DNA from: Dromiciops gliroides
Lineage: Eukaryota; Chordata; Mammalia; Microbiotheria; Microbiotheriidae
Assembly (NCBI RefSeq): GCF_019393635.1
Contig: NC_057861.1
Coordinates: forward strand, 54,077,532-54,141,531
Reading direction: 5' to 3'
Length of the DNA: 64,000 bases
Made by a program: the position numbers and the translations under genes. Positions 13,252-24,060 of the stretch are shown here, in pieces; positions within the stretch are counted from its first letter, which is position 1, and every line of letters begins with the position of its first letter. The notes under the pieces were generated by a model, which worked only from the letters and a program-made list of their open reading frames with translations, was not told the DNA's origin and made no database searches.

Positions 13252-13382
13252 TTTTTTTTTGCTGAGGCAATTGGGGTTAAGTGACTTGCCCAGGGTCACA
13301 CAGCTAGTAAGTGTTAAGTGCCTGAGGCTGGATTTGAACTCAGGTCCTCCTGAATCCAGGGCTGGTGCCACCTAGCTGCCCC
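13252..13382 (-). mobile_element. CORE-SINE
   Basis: Second of three adjacent antisense SINEs, with a short deletion before the tRNA head. Confidence 0.85.
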
Positions 13383-13399
13383 TTTTCTCTCTTTCTTGA

Positions 13400-13542
13400 T
13401 TTTTTTTTTTTTTTTTGGTGAGGCAATTGGGGTTAAATAATTTGCCCAGGGTCACACAGCTAAGTGTCAAGAGTTGGGATTCGAACTCAGGTTCTCCTGA
13501 TTCCAAGGCCGGTGCTCTATCACTGCGCCACCTAGCTGCTCC
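13400..13542 (-). mobile_element. CORE-SINE
   Basis: Third of three adjacent antisense SINEs; more diverged CORE (ttaaataatttgcccagg). Confidence 0.85.
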
Positions 13543-13635
13543 TAGAAATTTATTTCTAAGAATAAGCTATTTTCTCTTCGAATTTAAATGATTTTTTTTT
13601 TTGGACTTCAGAAACTGTACTAAAAATTAAATTTT

Positions 13636-13830
13636 AATTTGGTGAATAGAGTGCACACCTTGTAGTCAGGAACAACTCAATTCCAATCCATCCTTGGACA
13701 CTTAGTAGCTGTCAAACCCTGGGGTACAGTGACCCCTTTAGCTCTCAATTTCCTTATCTGTAAAACAGGAATAATGTTTACAGTATTTACCATGTGAATT
13801 TGTGAGACTCCTTTAATAACTATTTAAAGT
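13636..13830 (+). repeat. MIR/THER-like element
   Basis: gaatagagtgcacaccttgt, cttagtagctgtcaaaccct, ccttatctgtaaaacaggaa and a tail near aaagtgctttgtg. Confidence 0.55.
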
Positions 13831-13929
13831 GCTTTGTGTACCTAAAAACAGTATGTAAAATGTCTTCTAAAAATTTGAACTAAATAGATCATACTTTAAA
13901 AATTATAGGACACTTTGAAAATTTTATTT

Positions 13930-14770
13930 CAGAAATACCTGTGTTGAGTGAAAGAGGGACTGGTGTCAGGAGACCCAGCCTGAAGGAAGGCTAGAGTAAA
14001 AGACTAAGTGTGAGGTGATGAGGACTGGCCTGCATCAGGGCAGTGGTGGCAGTGTTGGGGGGGAAAGATGTTCTATATGAGGGATGTTATGAAGGCAGAA
14101 AAAAGACAAGACTTGGTAACTAATTGGATATGATAATGGGTGAGAGAGTAAGGAGTCGACTAGATTGTAAGCTTTGGTGAGTAGGAGCATAGTGATGCCC
14201 TCAATAGTAATAGAGAATTTAGGAAGAAATGAAGATATGGGGGTGCGGGTGGGATAATGAATTTAGTTGTGGACATTTTGAGTTTCAGTGTCTAAGGACA
14301 TCTGATCTGAGATGTCTAAAAGGCAGCTGGGGATGTGAAACTGGGGGTCAGAAGAGAGTTTAGAGCTGGATTGGTAGATCTGAGAACCATCAGCATATGA
14401 TCATTGAAATCATGGGAGCTGATGAGAGCACCAAATGGACTAGAATTAGAAGGGGAAGAGGGCTCAGGGGAGAGCCCTGGGGCACACCCAGGGTTAGTAG
14501 GAGTGACCTGGATGAAGATACAATAAAGGGAAGACTAGAGAAGGATCTGTCAGATAGGAGGAGAATCAGGAGAGAGCAGTGTCACAAAAACTTGTGGAGG
14601 ATAGTTTGAAGGAAGTGATTGAGTGAGAGGCCACAGAAAAGTCAAGAATGAGGATGGAGAAAAGACCATTGGATTTGTCAGCTAAGAGAGCCTTAGTAAC
14701 TTTGGAGAGAGCAGTGTCAGTGGAATGATGAGTCCCGAAGCTAGAATACAGAGAGTTAAGAAGAGTGATG
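13930..14770 (-). mobile_element. L2 LINE reverse-transcriptase remnant
   Basis: On the minus strand an ORF (14566-14802) reads HHSTDTALSKVTKALLADKS followed by NGLFSILILDFS, which is the conserved L2 RT segment. The wider block continues toward the RT C-terminus and is full of stops. A sense SINE abuts its end at 14771. Confidence 0.75.
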
Positions 14771-14937
14771 GGGGCAGCTAGGTGGCACAGTGGATAAAGC
14801 ACCAGCCCCGGATTCAGGAGGACCTGAGTTCAAATTTGACTTCAGACACTTGACACTTACTAGCAGTGTGACCCTGGGCAAGTCACTTAACCCTCATTGC
14901 CCCACCAAAAAAGGAAAAAAGAAAAAGGAAAAAAAAA
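14771..14937 (+). mobile_element. CORE-SINE subfamily 2
   Basis: Starts ggggcagctaggtggcacag and ends ccctcattgccccacc plus an A/G-rich tail. Short duplication agtgatg on both sides. Confidence 0.9.
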
Positions 14938-15358
14938 GTGATGAGAAAAAGTGGAGGCACACCTTTAGCCACCAAAGGGAAGAAGAGGAACATGCTTTAT
15001 CACGGATTTTCTAGATTGCTTTGATCAGAGGTTTTAAGTCTTTCAAAGTTGTTTTCACCATTGAATTTGTATTTCTGCATGAAACTCTTTGTACAACTAC
15101 ACTTAACTCTGCTTTGTCAGAATCATCTAATGCCTACTTCTCCTTCCTCTTTCTCCATGTTTAAACTCTTGTGTACTCCAAACATGAAAAATAGTTCTAT
15201 TCTTTTCACTCTTTTCTCCACTAGTATGTATATTCCTTTTACCTTCTTTCCCCTCTTAAACAACCATCACAGCACCCATCCACCCTTAGGGTTTCTGCCC
15301 TTTGAAAGTAAGGTTCTTAAGGAACAGTTGTTTCTCCCATTAGATTTAGTATTTCAGA

Positions 15359-15491
15359 GGGCAGCTAGGTGGTGCAGTGGATAAAGCACTGGCCCTGGAT
15401 TCAGGAGGACCTGAGTTCAATTGTGGCCTCAGACATTTGTGTGACCCTGGGCAAGTCACTTAACCCCAATTGCCTCACTTAAAAAAAAAAG
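15359..15491 (+). mobile_element. CORE-SINE, first half of a dimer
   Basis: Sense SINE with poly-A, followed after 22 bp by a second SINE. The flank ttagtatttca before it reappears only after the second copy (see findings). Confidence 0.88.
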
Positions 15492-15513
15492 TTAAATAGA
15501 AGAGTTTATATTG

Positions 15514-15642
15514 GGGGCAGCTAGGTGGTGCAGTGGATAGAGCACAGGCCCTGGAGTCAGGAGGACCTGAGTTTCAAATCTGGCCTCAGACACTTAACAC
15601 TTACTAGCTGTGTGACCCTGGGCAAGTCATTTAACCCCATAG
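15514..15642 (+). mobile_element. CORE-SINE, second half of a dimer
   Basis: Sense SINE that stops at ttaacccc without the last bases or a poly-A tail, directly followed by atagtatttca. Confidence 0.86.
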
Positions 15643-15760
15643 TATTTCATCATCAGCCCCTACCAGTTACTCAGATTTTTGCCTTTCACTCTTTTGAGTA
15701 TATTTCAGTTTCTACTTGGTCTTTGATCTTACATCTGAAATATTTGGTGGTCCTCTGTTT

Positions 15761-15941
15761 CAGGGCTTTTAAAACTTTTTCCACTTGGAACCCCTTTTCA
15801 CCCAAGATTTTTATGTCATTCTGAGTATATAGATATGTAAAATAGGCATAACCTTTTACTGTTAAATTTTTTGTGGGGACCCCCCCACATTCAATTGTGG
15901 AACCCCATATGGGGTTGAGACCCACAGTTTAAAAAGTTAGG
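15761..15941 (+). mobile_element. hAT-type non-autonomous element
   Basis: About 181 bp with inverted ends: left cagggcttttaaaacttttt, right cagtttaaaaagttag in reverse. It is flanked by an 8-bp duplication with one mismatch (ctctgttt at 15753-15760, ctctattt at 15942-15949), which is diagnostic of hAT insertion. The internal palindrome ccccatatgggg is shared with the copy at 56397. Confidence 0.75.
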
Positions 15942-15999
15942 CTCTATTTCATTAAAGATTCCCCCCCCCCTTTTTTTTTTCCTCCTGAGGAGGATCTAC

Positions 16000-17160
16000 T
16001 CAAATCATTCTTGCTTCTAAGTCCATATTTTTTGCTCTTTGGAATGTTGTATTCCAGTATACCTGTTTACCGAAGGTGCCAGGTTTGGTATGATGTTCCC
16101 CATTGTACTTGCTTCCTTGTTTGGTATTGGAACTCCTTTTCTGGCTGGCTTGCAGTATTTTTTCTTTGACCTGGAAACCCTGGATTTTGACTATGATAAT
16201 CCTGGTTCTTGGTTAAATCCATGCATTCTCTCTATTTTTGTAGCTGTGGTAGATGTGTGGGCAGTAATGATTTCTCAAAATAGAATGTCTTGTATTTTAA
16301 GTAACTTTTTTCAGGGAGTCAGATGATTGCAAAATTATCTCCTTGAACCATTTTCAGATCAGTTTTTTATATCAGAATTTTTATTTAATTTTTTTCAGTC
16401 TTTAGGTTTTGGTTTTCTTGGTTTTTCATACAGTCTCTGATCTCTGTTTGATCTAGGCTAAAATCAAGATATTTCTTTAGCCAAATTTGACACTTTCTCT
16501 TCTAGGCTCTTTTGTTTCCAGGTTTTAATTCATGACCTTTTATTTCTTTGTTCATCTTTTGTTTTCATCATTATTAGGTATTCATGCAATTCTTTGTAAA
16601 AAAAATCCATTTTTCCTGAGTCTTTTGGCAGTTGTAGTGGAATTAATCTCTTTTCATTTTGAATTTTGGTTGTTTCTTGACCTATAACAATTCCTTATAG
16701 TGGTTGGTGTCTTGGTTTTTTTTACGGGCTTTCTTTCTGAATTGGAATTTTGGGTTATGTCCAGATTTTGCCCTGGGGGACTTAGGAAGTGCCAGGGTTG
16801 CCAATTTTAGTGGCTTGCTGTAACTTCCAAGGTCCATACTGAAGCTGTCTGACCACATTGGGGCTTTTCATGAGAGCCCTCTGTTTTCAATGTCACAGGC
16901 TACAGAGAGCCTTGGGAGACTATAGGTTTCTCTGACTGGTCTCTCTGGTTGTGGAAAGCTCTTGTCAGTTCTTTATATTGGGGTTTTTATATGGATTAAA
17001 ATTTTTTTTCAATCTTTTTTCGATTTTTATTTTAGTATCTCTTGTTTTGCTTGTAGGTTTGTCTGCTCTTGGTACTAGCTTTTTGGCCATTTCATTTTTT
17101 TTAATTAAAAAATTTTATTTTCATTTTTATTTTTAAAATGTCATTTTCTTATTACCTGTG
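16000..17160. repeat. T-rich interspersed repeat, possibly L1 5' region
   Basis: Plus-strand T-rich sequence resembling the complement of a LINE 5' part, without recognisable protein. The 95-codon ORF at 16039-16326 is not identifiable. Kept as unassigned. Confidence 0.3.
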
Positions 17161-17299
17161 AGCTTCTGGCAGACTTTTTGTACAGTTAGGGTAGATGAAG
17201 TAACGCTAACTCCTCACTGGATTTCCTTATTGTCATTTGTTCTGGGGTTATTTTTAGGTTGGGTTTTTTTTTTGTTGTTGGAGTGTCTTTTCTCTGTGC

Positions 17300-18055
17300 C
17301 TGACTCATAACTTCTTTCTCTCTCTGCTCAAACTCCTGCTCTCACATTGAGGGACTTCAACATACACATTATTCTCTTGATAGTGATATTCCATTATAGC
17401 TTAGGTCCTCAAATCTCTTCAAATTCCTCTGACCAACTTCTCCACTTTTGGTTTGTCCTCAAAAGCATGCTCTGAAATTCCTGTCAGATTATACTTTCCT
17501 CTTATTTTATTTTTCCCTAATGATTACTAGTTCTCACTGTGACTTCTAAACCCTACCTTGTAGTACTTTTCTAGACTATCATGCTTCCTCTGTATATGCT
17601 CTTCTTTCTCCTTTCCCAGTTTTGACCCTCTTAATGAACCAATTAACTCTCTACTCTCTTCTACACTTGAATACCTTGCTCCCTTATCAGTTGCCATTTA
17701 CGCCTCACCAACCCCCAACTCTGAATTACTGTCATCATTTGCCCCATCTGCTCCTGCTGTACTGAGGGAAATTAAATCATGTGTACTGGATCCTCACTGT
17801 TTAATGAGGGGATTCTTTATCCCATTCATTTCAGCAGTCCTTTCAAACCTTTTCTCTCTGTAAGCCTCTCTCAATGCCCTTATCTCCACCCCAGCCCCTA
17901 GCATAGTAGTAAGTGCTCGTTGGCTGACTGACCCTCTGAGTGGTAGACCTTGCCTCTCTCATAGGCATCTCACAATCCCTTGACATCATCTCCTATCTAT
18001 TTCTTTACTCTAGTTTCTGACAAAGATACGGCCCTTCTCGCCACAGCCAATTCCT
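17300..18055 (+). mobile_element. L2 LINE fragment (endonuclease to RT linker)
   Basis: On the plus strand it holds an endonuclease-like segment around LRDFNIHI (17350 region) and downstream L2 linker text (aatgaaccaattaactctct). Frameshifted and dead. Confidence 0.55.
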
Positions 18056-18059
18056 CTCT

Positions 18060-18150
18060 AGAGATTAATGAATGAAAAAAACACTTATTAAGTGCTTACT
18101 GTGTCCCAAGCACTGAGCTAGGGCTATAAATAGAGAAGTTAGTCAGCACC
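18060..18150 (-). mobile_element. L2 3' end fragment
   Basis: Reversed L2 end: acacttattaagtgcttact then gtcccaagcactgagctag. Confidence 0.5.
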
Positions 18151-18404
18151 TGATTTCCACAAGCTCACATCTAACAGGGCTGATGGCAGTGCCTGGGCAC
18201 AACAGCAAGTGGATGACACAGTTGGGAACTCAGCCCACCAGTAAGTGTTTATCACTTGGCACCTCCTGGCTGAAGGGTTCACAAAGCATTCTTTCTGTGT
18301 GGGCAGGTTTTGTTGTCTCACTGATGTGTACAAATTGACAGTGTCATAGAGGCTAGTTTACCCTGGGTCATCTAGTCTTCTCTGGCAGAGTTATTATTTT
18401 AATT

Positions 18405-18910
18405 TAATAAGATGATACAATGCTGTCCTGCTTGCCTGAGTCCCCTTCTAAATTTCCTTCACCTCCCTCCTCCAGCTTTTGTCAAATCAAGCAAAAACAT
18501 TTCTGGAAATGTAGGCTTCATTTTGCTTCTCAAGTGCATCACTTCCCTTCAAGAGGGGGAAGCAACTCTTTCATTGCATCCACCATCATTTGGAAAGCCT
18601 TTTAAACGTGTTTAATTGATATTACTGTGGTCATTGTCTAAGTTGTTCTGCTCATTTCACTTTGCATCAGTTCATGTGAAACCTCCCAGGTTTCATTTTG
18701 TTGTAGGGTAGTAAGAATTCATTATTTATATTCTAAGATTTGTTCTGCAAGTCTCTAATTTGTGGGCACCCAATCCTTAGATCTAAGGATGTCTTTGATA
18801 GCGTAAAAGCTGCTGTAAAGTTTTTTTGTATTCATGGGCCCTTTTCCCATGTCTTTGATTCCTTTTGCATATATGCCTACTAGAAGATGGTAGCTCTCCA
18901 TCCTGCCTAT
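18405..18910 (-). mobile_element. L1 3' end, antisense
   Basis: Reversed L1 3' UTR with the usual signs: ttgttctgctcatttcactt, then the block ending atatgcctactagaagatgg. The LTR at 18911 interrupts it. Confidence 0.65.
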
Positions 18911-19321
18911 TGTAATGATTGGAATGACGCCACCTACTGGAGACTTGCTGTGGAGAGCTCCACCATGAGGAAAATGCCTCAGAGGCATTGTGGCCTTTCC
19001 TTGGCGTCAGGAAATGACGTTTGCTCATGGGTGCTGTCTATCAAGTCTACTAGCCAATCAACTGGAGGAGCCTCCTATGGTCTGGGAGGAGACAGGAAGG
19101 AGGAAAGGGAGCCTGCGCAGAGAGTGCTGCCTTTTTTTGGCTTCCTGACTTGATGGTGGTGGCGGCAGAGGACTTCACAGGAAATTTGAGGAAAGATAGG
19201 AATGCCAGGCTGTTAGAATTCTGTTCTCAATCTTTTTCTTTCTATTTTCCAATAAACCCTTAAAAACCTAAACTCGTTTTATCAGTGATTTTTAGTCAGT
19301 TTCCCCCAAACTGGGGGAACA
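18911..19321 (+). mobile_element. ERV LTR in intron 1, sense
   Basis: About 411 bp starting TGTAATGATTGGAATGACGC, clearly the same family as the LTR at 41092. It has AATAAA at 19251-19256 and an end near GGGGAACA. It interrupts antisense L1 3' sequence. Its 3' end differs from the other copies and I see no perfect target duplication, so the right boundary is uncertain by a few bases. Same orientation as DOT1L. Confidence 0.75.
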
Positions 19322-19516
19322 CATTAGAATCCACATTTAGAATCTTAAATTACACACTATCAGAATAAGTAAGGGCTCAGGTGAGGTATGTTCTGTTCCC
19401 CTTTCTCTCTTAAAAATGTCGTGGATAAGGCTGACCTACCTGCATAGTACCGTGAAACTGCTTTCCTTAATTTTTAAATATGCTTCTATTAATTCAGACT
19501 AATTTTAGGGTGGACT

Positions 19517-19664
19517 CCCCCCCTTTTTTGGGGGGGGCAGTGAGGTTAAGTGACTTGCCCAGGGTCACTCAGCTAGTAAGTGTCAAGTGTCTGAGGCTGG
19601 ATTTGAACTCAGGTCCTCCTGATTCCAGGGCTGGTGCTTTATCCACTGTGCCACCTAGTTTCCC
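19517..19664 (-). mobile_element. CORE-SINE subfamily 2
   Basis: G/T-rich head, markers gtgtcaagtg and ctttatccac; flanking ggtgga on both sides. Confidence 0.85.
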
Positions 19665-19884
19665 CCTGGTGGATTTTTTTTTTTTAGCCTAGCTTGTGGT
19701 CAGTTGACTCAATGAGCATACAGTGCTATTGATAACCTAGAAAGTCTAATGCACCCTAATTTTTAGGTTCTTTTTTCCTATTATGATCTTTTATAGTCTT
19801 TTACGTATTTGAGGGAAATTAGTCCTTTCTCCAATCTTAGAGATTTCATGTCAACCATCAGAGAGATCTCAAGTATGTTTTTGC

Positions 19885-20035
19885 TTTGTTTTTGTTTTTT
19901 GTCAGGCAGTAAGGGTTAAGTGACTTTCCCAAGGTCACACAGCTAGTACGTCTCAAGTGTCTGTGGTCACATTTGAACTCAGGTCCTCCTAAATCCAGGG
20001 CCAGTGTTTCATCCACAGTGCTACCTACCTGCCCC
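19885..20035 (-). mobile_element. CORE-SINE with perfect 17-bp duplication
   Basis: Flanked by ctcaagtatgtttttgc at 19868-19884 and 20036-20052. Confidence 0.92.
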
Positions 20036-20090
20036 CTCAAGTATGTTTTTGCAAACATTTTCTCATGCCCACAGTTTTTTCTTCATATAC

Positions 20091-20146
20091 TTTTTTTTTT
20101 GGAGGCAATTGGGGTTAAGTGACTTGCCCAGAGTCACACAGCTAGG
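20091..20146 (-). mobile_element. 56-bp 5'-truncated CORE-SINE
   Basis: Only the 3' end of a SINE (tail and CORE end) with a duplication cttcatatacttttt (from 20081 and at 20147-20161). The intact duplication shows it was truncated at insertion. Confidence 0.88.
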
Positions 20147-20937
20147 CTTCATATACTTTTTATAGTGTCTCTTCTCCCCCCCCATCATTGGCTTCAAGTG
20201 GCTACACATTTGAGTTTGGTTGGTACAAGCAAAGGAGAAAGTGTCCTGTTGCACTAGGGAGTAGTTGCTGTCCCATAGCAGCCTTTGGCTGGATTGGAGT
20301 TGTGTAGATGATTCACTGCTGAGTTGTTTTTCTCACCGAGGCCTCTTCCCTGAGCAAAAAAACATTCCATGGGAGGCAGAATGAATCATAGCTATCAATG
20401 ATAGAAAGCACTTACTAGATCATTGACTCATCTCCTTGTCTGAGTACATTAATTGAAGCAGCGTCAACGATTTTTGTCCTCCTGTTGCATTTCTTTCTAG
20501 CCCACTTGATGATTAAACTGTTAAAACTTTTTTGAATTGGTGTGACTCCCATTTCTGCACACTCAAACATGATATTCCATCATTGGAATGCAACTGAAAA
20601 AACTTCAGATTCGATAAGTCACTGAATATCTTTATGAATGTCATTGAAGTAATTGCTTAAACTTGTGGCATGTTGGATAGAAGCCCCCTTTTCCAAAATA
20701 GGGAGGGTCTTAAGTATTGTTAGATGGCTAAAGGAAGTGGATGGCTTTTTTTTTTTACTGGAAAACATATATTGAAAAACTATGGGGCCTTTGGTCTAGG
20801 AGTATACAGTGAAACTGCTGAGCTGCAATTGGTAGGCTAGAATAATAGTGGACCCATAGCCAGATGGAGAGAGCTAAATGTGGAACCAAAGACTAGGAAT
20901 AGGGACTTCACTTCACTATAGAAGAGAGAAAAGAATG

Positions 20938-21078
20938 CTTTTTTTCTTTTCCTTTTCCTTTCTTCTTTTTCCTTCCTTCCTTCCTTCCTTCCTTCCTTCC
21001 TTCCTTCCTTCCTTCCTTCCTTCCTTCCTTCCTTCCTTCCTTCCTTCCTTCCTTCCTTCCTTCCTTCCTTCCTTCCTT
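20938..21078. repeat. (TTCC)n microsatellite
   Basis: About 110 bp of uninterrupted TTCC units (from about 20970) preceded by CTTTT-rich DNA. It occupies the place of the poly-T head of the SINE at 21079. Confidence 0.95.
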
Positions 21079-21207
21079 TCGGCAAGGTAAGTGACTTGCC
21101 CAGGGTCACACGGCTAGTAAATGTCAAGTGTCTTGAGGCTGGATTTGAACTCGGGTCCTCCTGACTCCAGGGCCAGTGCTTTATCCCCTGCGCCACCTAG
21201 CTGCTCC
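21079..21207 (-). mobile_element. CORE-SINE with tail turned into microsatellite
   Basis: SINE body begins cggcaaggtaagtgacttgc and ends cacctagctgctcc. Its A-tail has become the TTCC repeat. Confidence 0.88.
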
Positions 21208-21354
21208 AGAAAACCTTTTTTAGGGTAGCCAAATTTGTTAGGAGGCGCAAAGGGCTCTTTTTGAGAGACCAAACGAAGGTTTTTTAAAAACCTATATTGG
21301 TTGGAATTGGGGCGTATTTGAAGAGGTATTGGGTAGTTCTTTAAAACCCCAGTA

Positions 21355-22460
21355 ATGGGCAGTGTTTGGGTTATATCTCAGCTGTGTGCTGGTGATTTTC
21401 AAATAAATCTACTTTTCCTGACCCAGTCTCTGTTGACCTCCAATCTCCAACTGCCTTTCAGACATCTTCAGACATTTTCCAGACATCTCTCATGTCCAGT
21501 AGACATCTTTCCCTCTAACCCTCCCCCTCCCTCTACTCCCTACTATTGTAGAGTTAGCAACACCATCCTCCCCATCCCTCAGGCTCACAACATAAGAGTC
21601 ATCTTGGATTCCTCTCTACCTCTCACCCGTGTACCACCACATCCAAGGCCTGTTGATTGTATCTCTCCTTGGACGCTGCCACCCCTCTAGTGCAGACCCT
21701 CATCACTTCACACCTGCACTACTGGGGTATCTGGTGTGGGTGTGGTGGGTGGGTTTGTGGGTGTCCTGCTTCATGTCTCTCCCTGCTCCTGTCCATACAT
21801 CCCTTGTTCAACCACTGATTGAATAGATTACTCCACCCAGTTGGGTGTGTGTGTTAGTCTCTCCTTGCGGCAACTCTGTTGAGCTTTAGGTTTTAGAGCC
21901 TTTTCTGATGAGTATTCAACCACTAAAAGTGATTTCGCAATCAAGTCACCTCTTCCTACTCAACAAACTTCAGTGGCTTCTGTTGTCTCTGGGATCAAAT
22001 TCAAATGTTCTGTTTAAAGCCCTCCTAGAACATCCCTCCCCCACTTCATTCACCGGTTCCCCATGCTTGGAAGTTCTCCCTTTTCCACCTCGATGGCTTC
22101 CTTTAAGCCCCACTGAAATTCCATCATCTACAGGAAGCCTTCCTCAGCTTCTCTTAATTCCAGTGCCTTCCCTCGGTTGATTATTTCCTATTGATCCTGT
22201 GTAGAGCTTGCTTTGTATAGTTTGCATGTTGTCTCTCTAACCCCCCCCCCCAACCCCGCTTAGATTGTTTTTGTTTGGTTTTTTTTTTGTGGGGCAATGA
22301 GGGTCAAGTGACTTGCCCAAGGTCACACAGCTAGTTAAGTGTCAAGTGTCTGTGGACAGATTTGAACTCAGGACCTCCTGAATTCAGGGCTGGTGCTTTA
22401 TCCACTGCGCCATCTAGCTGCCCCTACCCCCCTTAGATTGTAAGCTCTTTGAGGACAGGG
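21355..22460 (+). mobile_element. L2 LINE fragment through its 3' end
   Basis: The plus strand encodes IPQAHNIRVILDSSLPLT, an L2 RT motif, and continues to the L2 3' UTR ending ttagattgtaagctctttga. A SINE at 22269-22431 is inserted near the end and duplicates cttagattgt. Confidence 0.7.
22269..22431 (-). mobile_element. CORE-SINE subfamily 2
   Basis: Inserted in the L2 3' end; cttagattgt at 22259-22268 and 22432-22441. Confidence 0.9.
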
Positions 22461-23714
22461 ACCTAAAATTTTAGAGCAGGGCAGGAATTTTCATTAGCCT
22501 GTCCAACTTGTTCGTTTTATAGATTCGTCCAATGGTCTCATTTTGCCAGATTTCCTTATCTTGTTTTCCTCATTTAAAAATGGAAATAGTGGATTTAAAT
22601 CTCATTTTGTGAGACAAACTGGTATCCTTGTTGAAATTTACTTAATAAATTTTAATAGTTTTTCATAGACATCTTAAAGATGGTTCTCTTTGGATTATTT
22701 TCTTTTTCACATATTTATTGTGCTTTTTGGTATCTTAAGACAAGATACTGGAGTTATCTGCCAATATCTAATGTGATGGTGTCTCACTAAAGCGAAGAAA
22801 TATTGGTTAATAGGGTTATTTTATTTTATTTTTTTTTAAAGAAGGCCATGGCCAAGGGGGATTTATATACCCCACACTCTATCTACTTACAGGCTTTTGG
22901 GTTACCCTCAAGTTGAGTGGCTTGATCAGGTACAAGTGGCATCTTTGGCGTGAAGTTATAATAGTTTGGCAATGTCCCAGATGCTATTCCTGAAAGGAAA
23001 GTTTAAATACAGGGCAAGGACGTGATGATCCTAGATATGACTGCTGCATTGGCATGTCCTACCTCCTTTTCTGGTCATGAGGTCACCCTGCCAAACTGGG
23101 GGCAGCTAGTGCTGCAGGAGAGATGTGTTGACAGACACTGGCCTTAACCCAGATTCAACCTGGGAATTGTTCTCCTCACTGGTCACAAACCCAAGCTTTC
23201 AGTTTGGTTGAGGAGCCAAGGGTGTAGCAAAGCTCGAATGGCCATCCCCTTGTGACCCTGCTATGTGACTATGTGTTTCCCCACTTTTAGGTTGTGACTT
23301 TAGCCCTTTGTGTGTCATTGATTTCATGTTTGAATGCCTCCACAGTCTGGACGGGAGCCAGAGATAAATCAGACCTGGAATGTAAGCCTAGATGTGACCC
23401 AGAGGTTCTTTACAGTTCTTGGCCATTGGGAATAATATCGGGTCCCAGATTTAAGCTGGGGTTTGCCATCATTATTGGTGCCTGCTGAATTCAAGAACAG
23501 ACTACATGCCTTTGGTAAACACTACTGATTGCAGTTGCAGTACTCTGCAACTAACGGACAGTCACTCAGTGATTTGGCATAATTTAATTGGAAATGAATT
23601 GTATTCAACCTGATTGAATTTTTCCCAGATGGGGTCAAACCCCCCCCCCCCATTTTCTGTTTTTTAATTAACTTGTTTTTTATTTAGTTATTTACTTATC
23701 TATTTATCTATTTT
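22461..23714. other. Intron 1 tract without recognised repeats
   Basis: No exon or clear transposon seen; a C-run at 23641-23651. Confidence 0.35.
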
Positions 23715-23861
23715 TATTTTTTTTTTGGTGAGGCAGTTGGGGTTAAGTGACTTGCCCAGGGTCACACAGCTAGTAAGTGTCAAGTGTCTGAGTTCACATT
23801 TGAACTCAGGTACTCCTGAATCCAGGACTGGTGCTTTATCCACTGTGCCATCTAGCTGCCC
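23715..23861 (-). mobile_element. CORE-SINE
   Basis: Poly-T head and complete body to ctagctgccc. No clear target duplication. Confidence 0.88.
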
Positions 23862-23984
23862 TTTAAAAATGCTTGAGTGCCCACTGCTCAAGGAATGTTG
23901 CTGGCTTGGTGTGGGGTGAGGTAGGAGAACAAGGTTGTAGAGAGTTTCAGTTTTCAGGTTGGAGACCAAGGACAGCATGGAATT

Positions 23985-24060
23985 CTGGCTCTGCTGAGTT
24001 ACTTTGTGACTTTGTGTAAGTCACTTAACTTCGTTGGAGTTGTAACACTAGATGTTAAAT
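23985..24060 (+). repeat. MIR-like fragment
   Basis: tctggctctgctgagttact ... tgtgtaagtcacttaacttc. Confidence 0.5.

Noticed and set aside
14771-14870. tRNA-like sequences (A and B boxes) at many sites
   Set aside because: They are the tRNA-derived heads of CORE-SINEs and not tRNA genes; no intact cloverleaf was found.
16039-16326. 95-codon ORF with hydrophobic segments
   Set aside because: Lies in a T-rich repeat-like tract; hydrophobicity follows from T-rich codons. No known protein.
20837-21196. ORF with a long EGRK-type tetrapeptide repeat
   Set aside because: It is the translation of the (TTCC)n microsatellite joined to a SINE.
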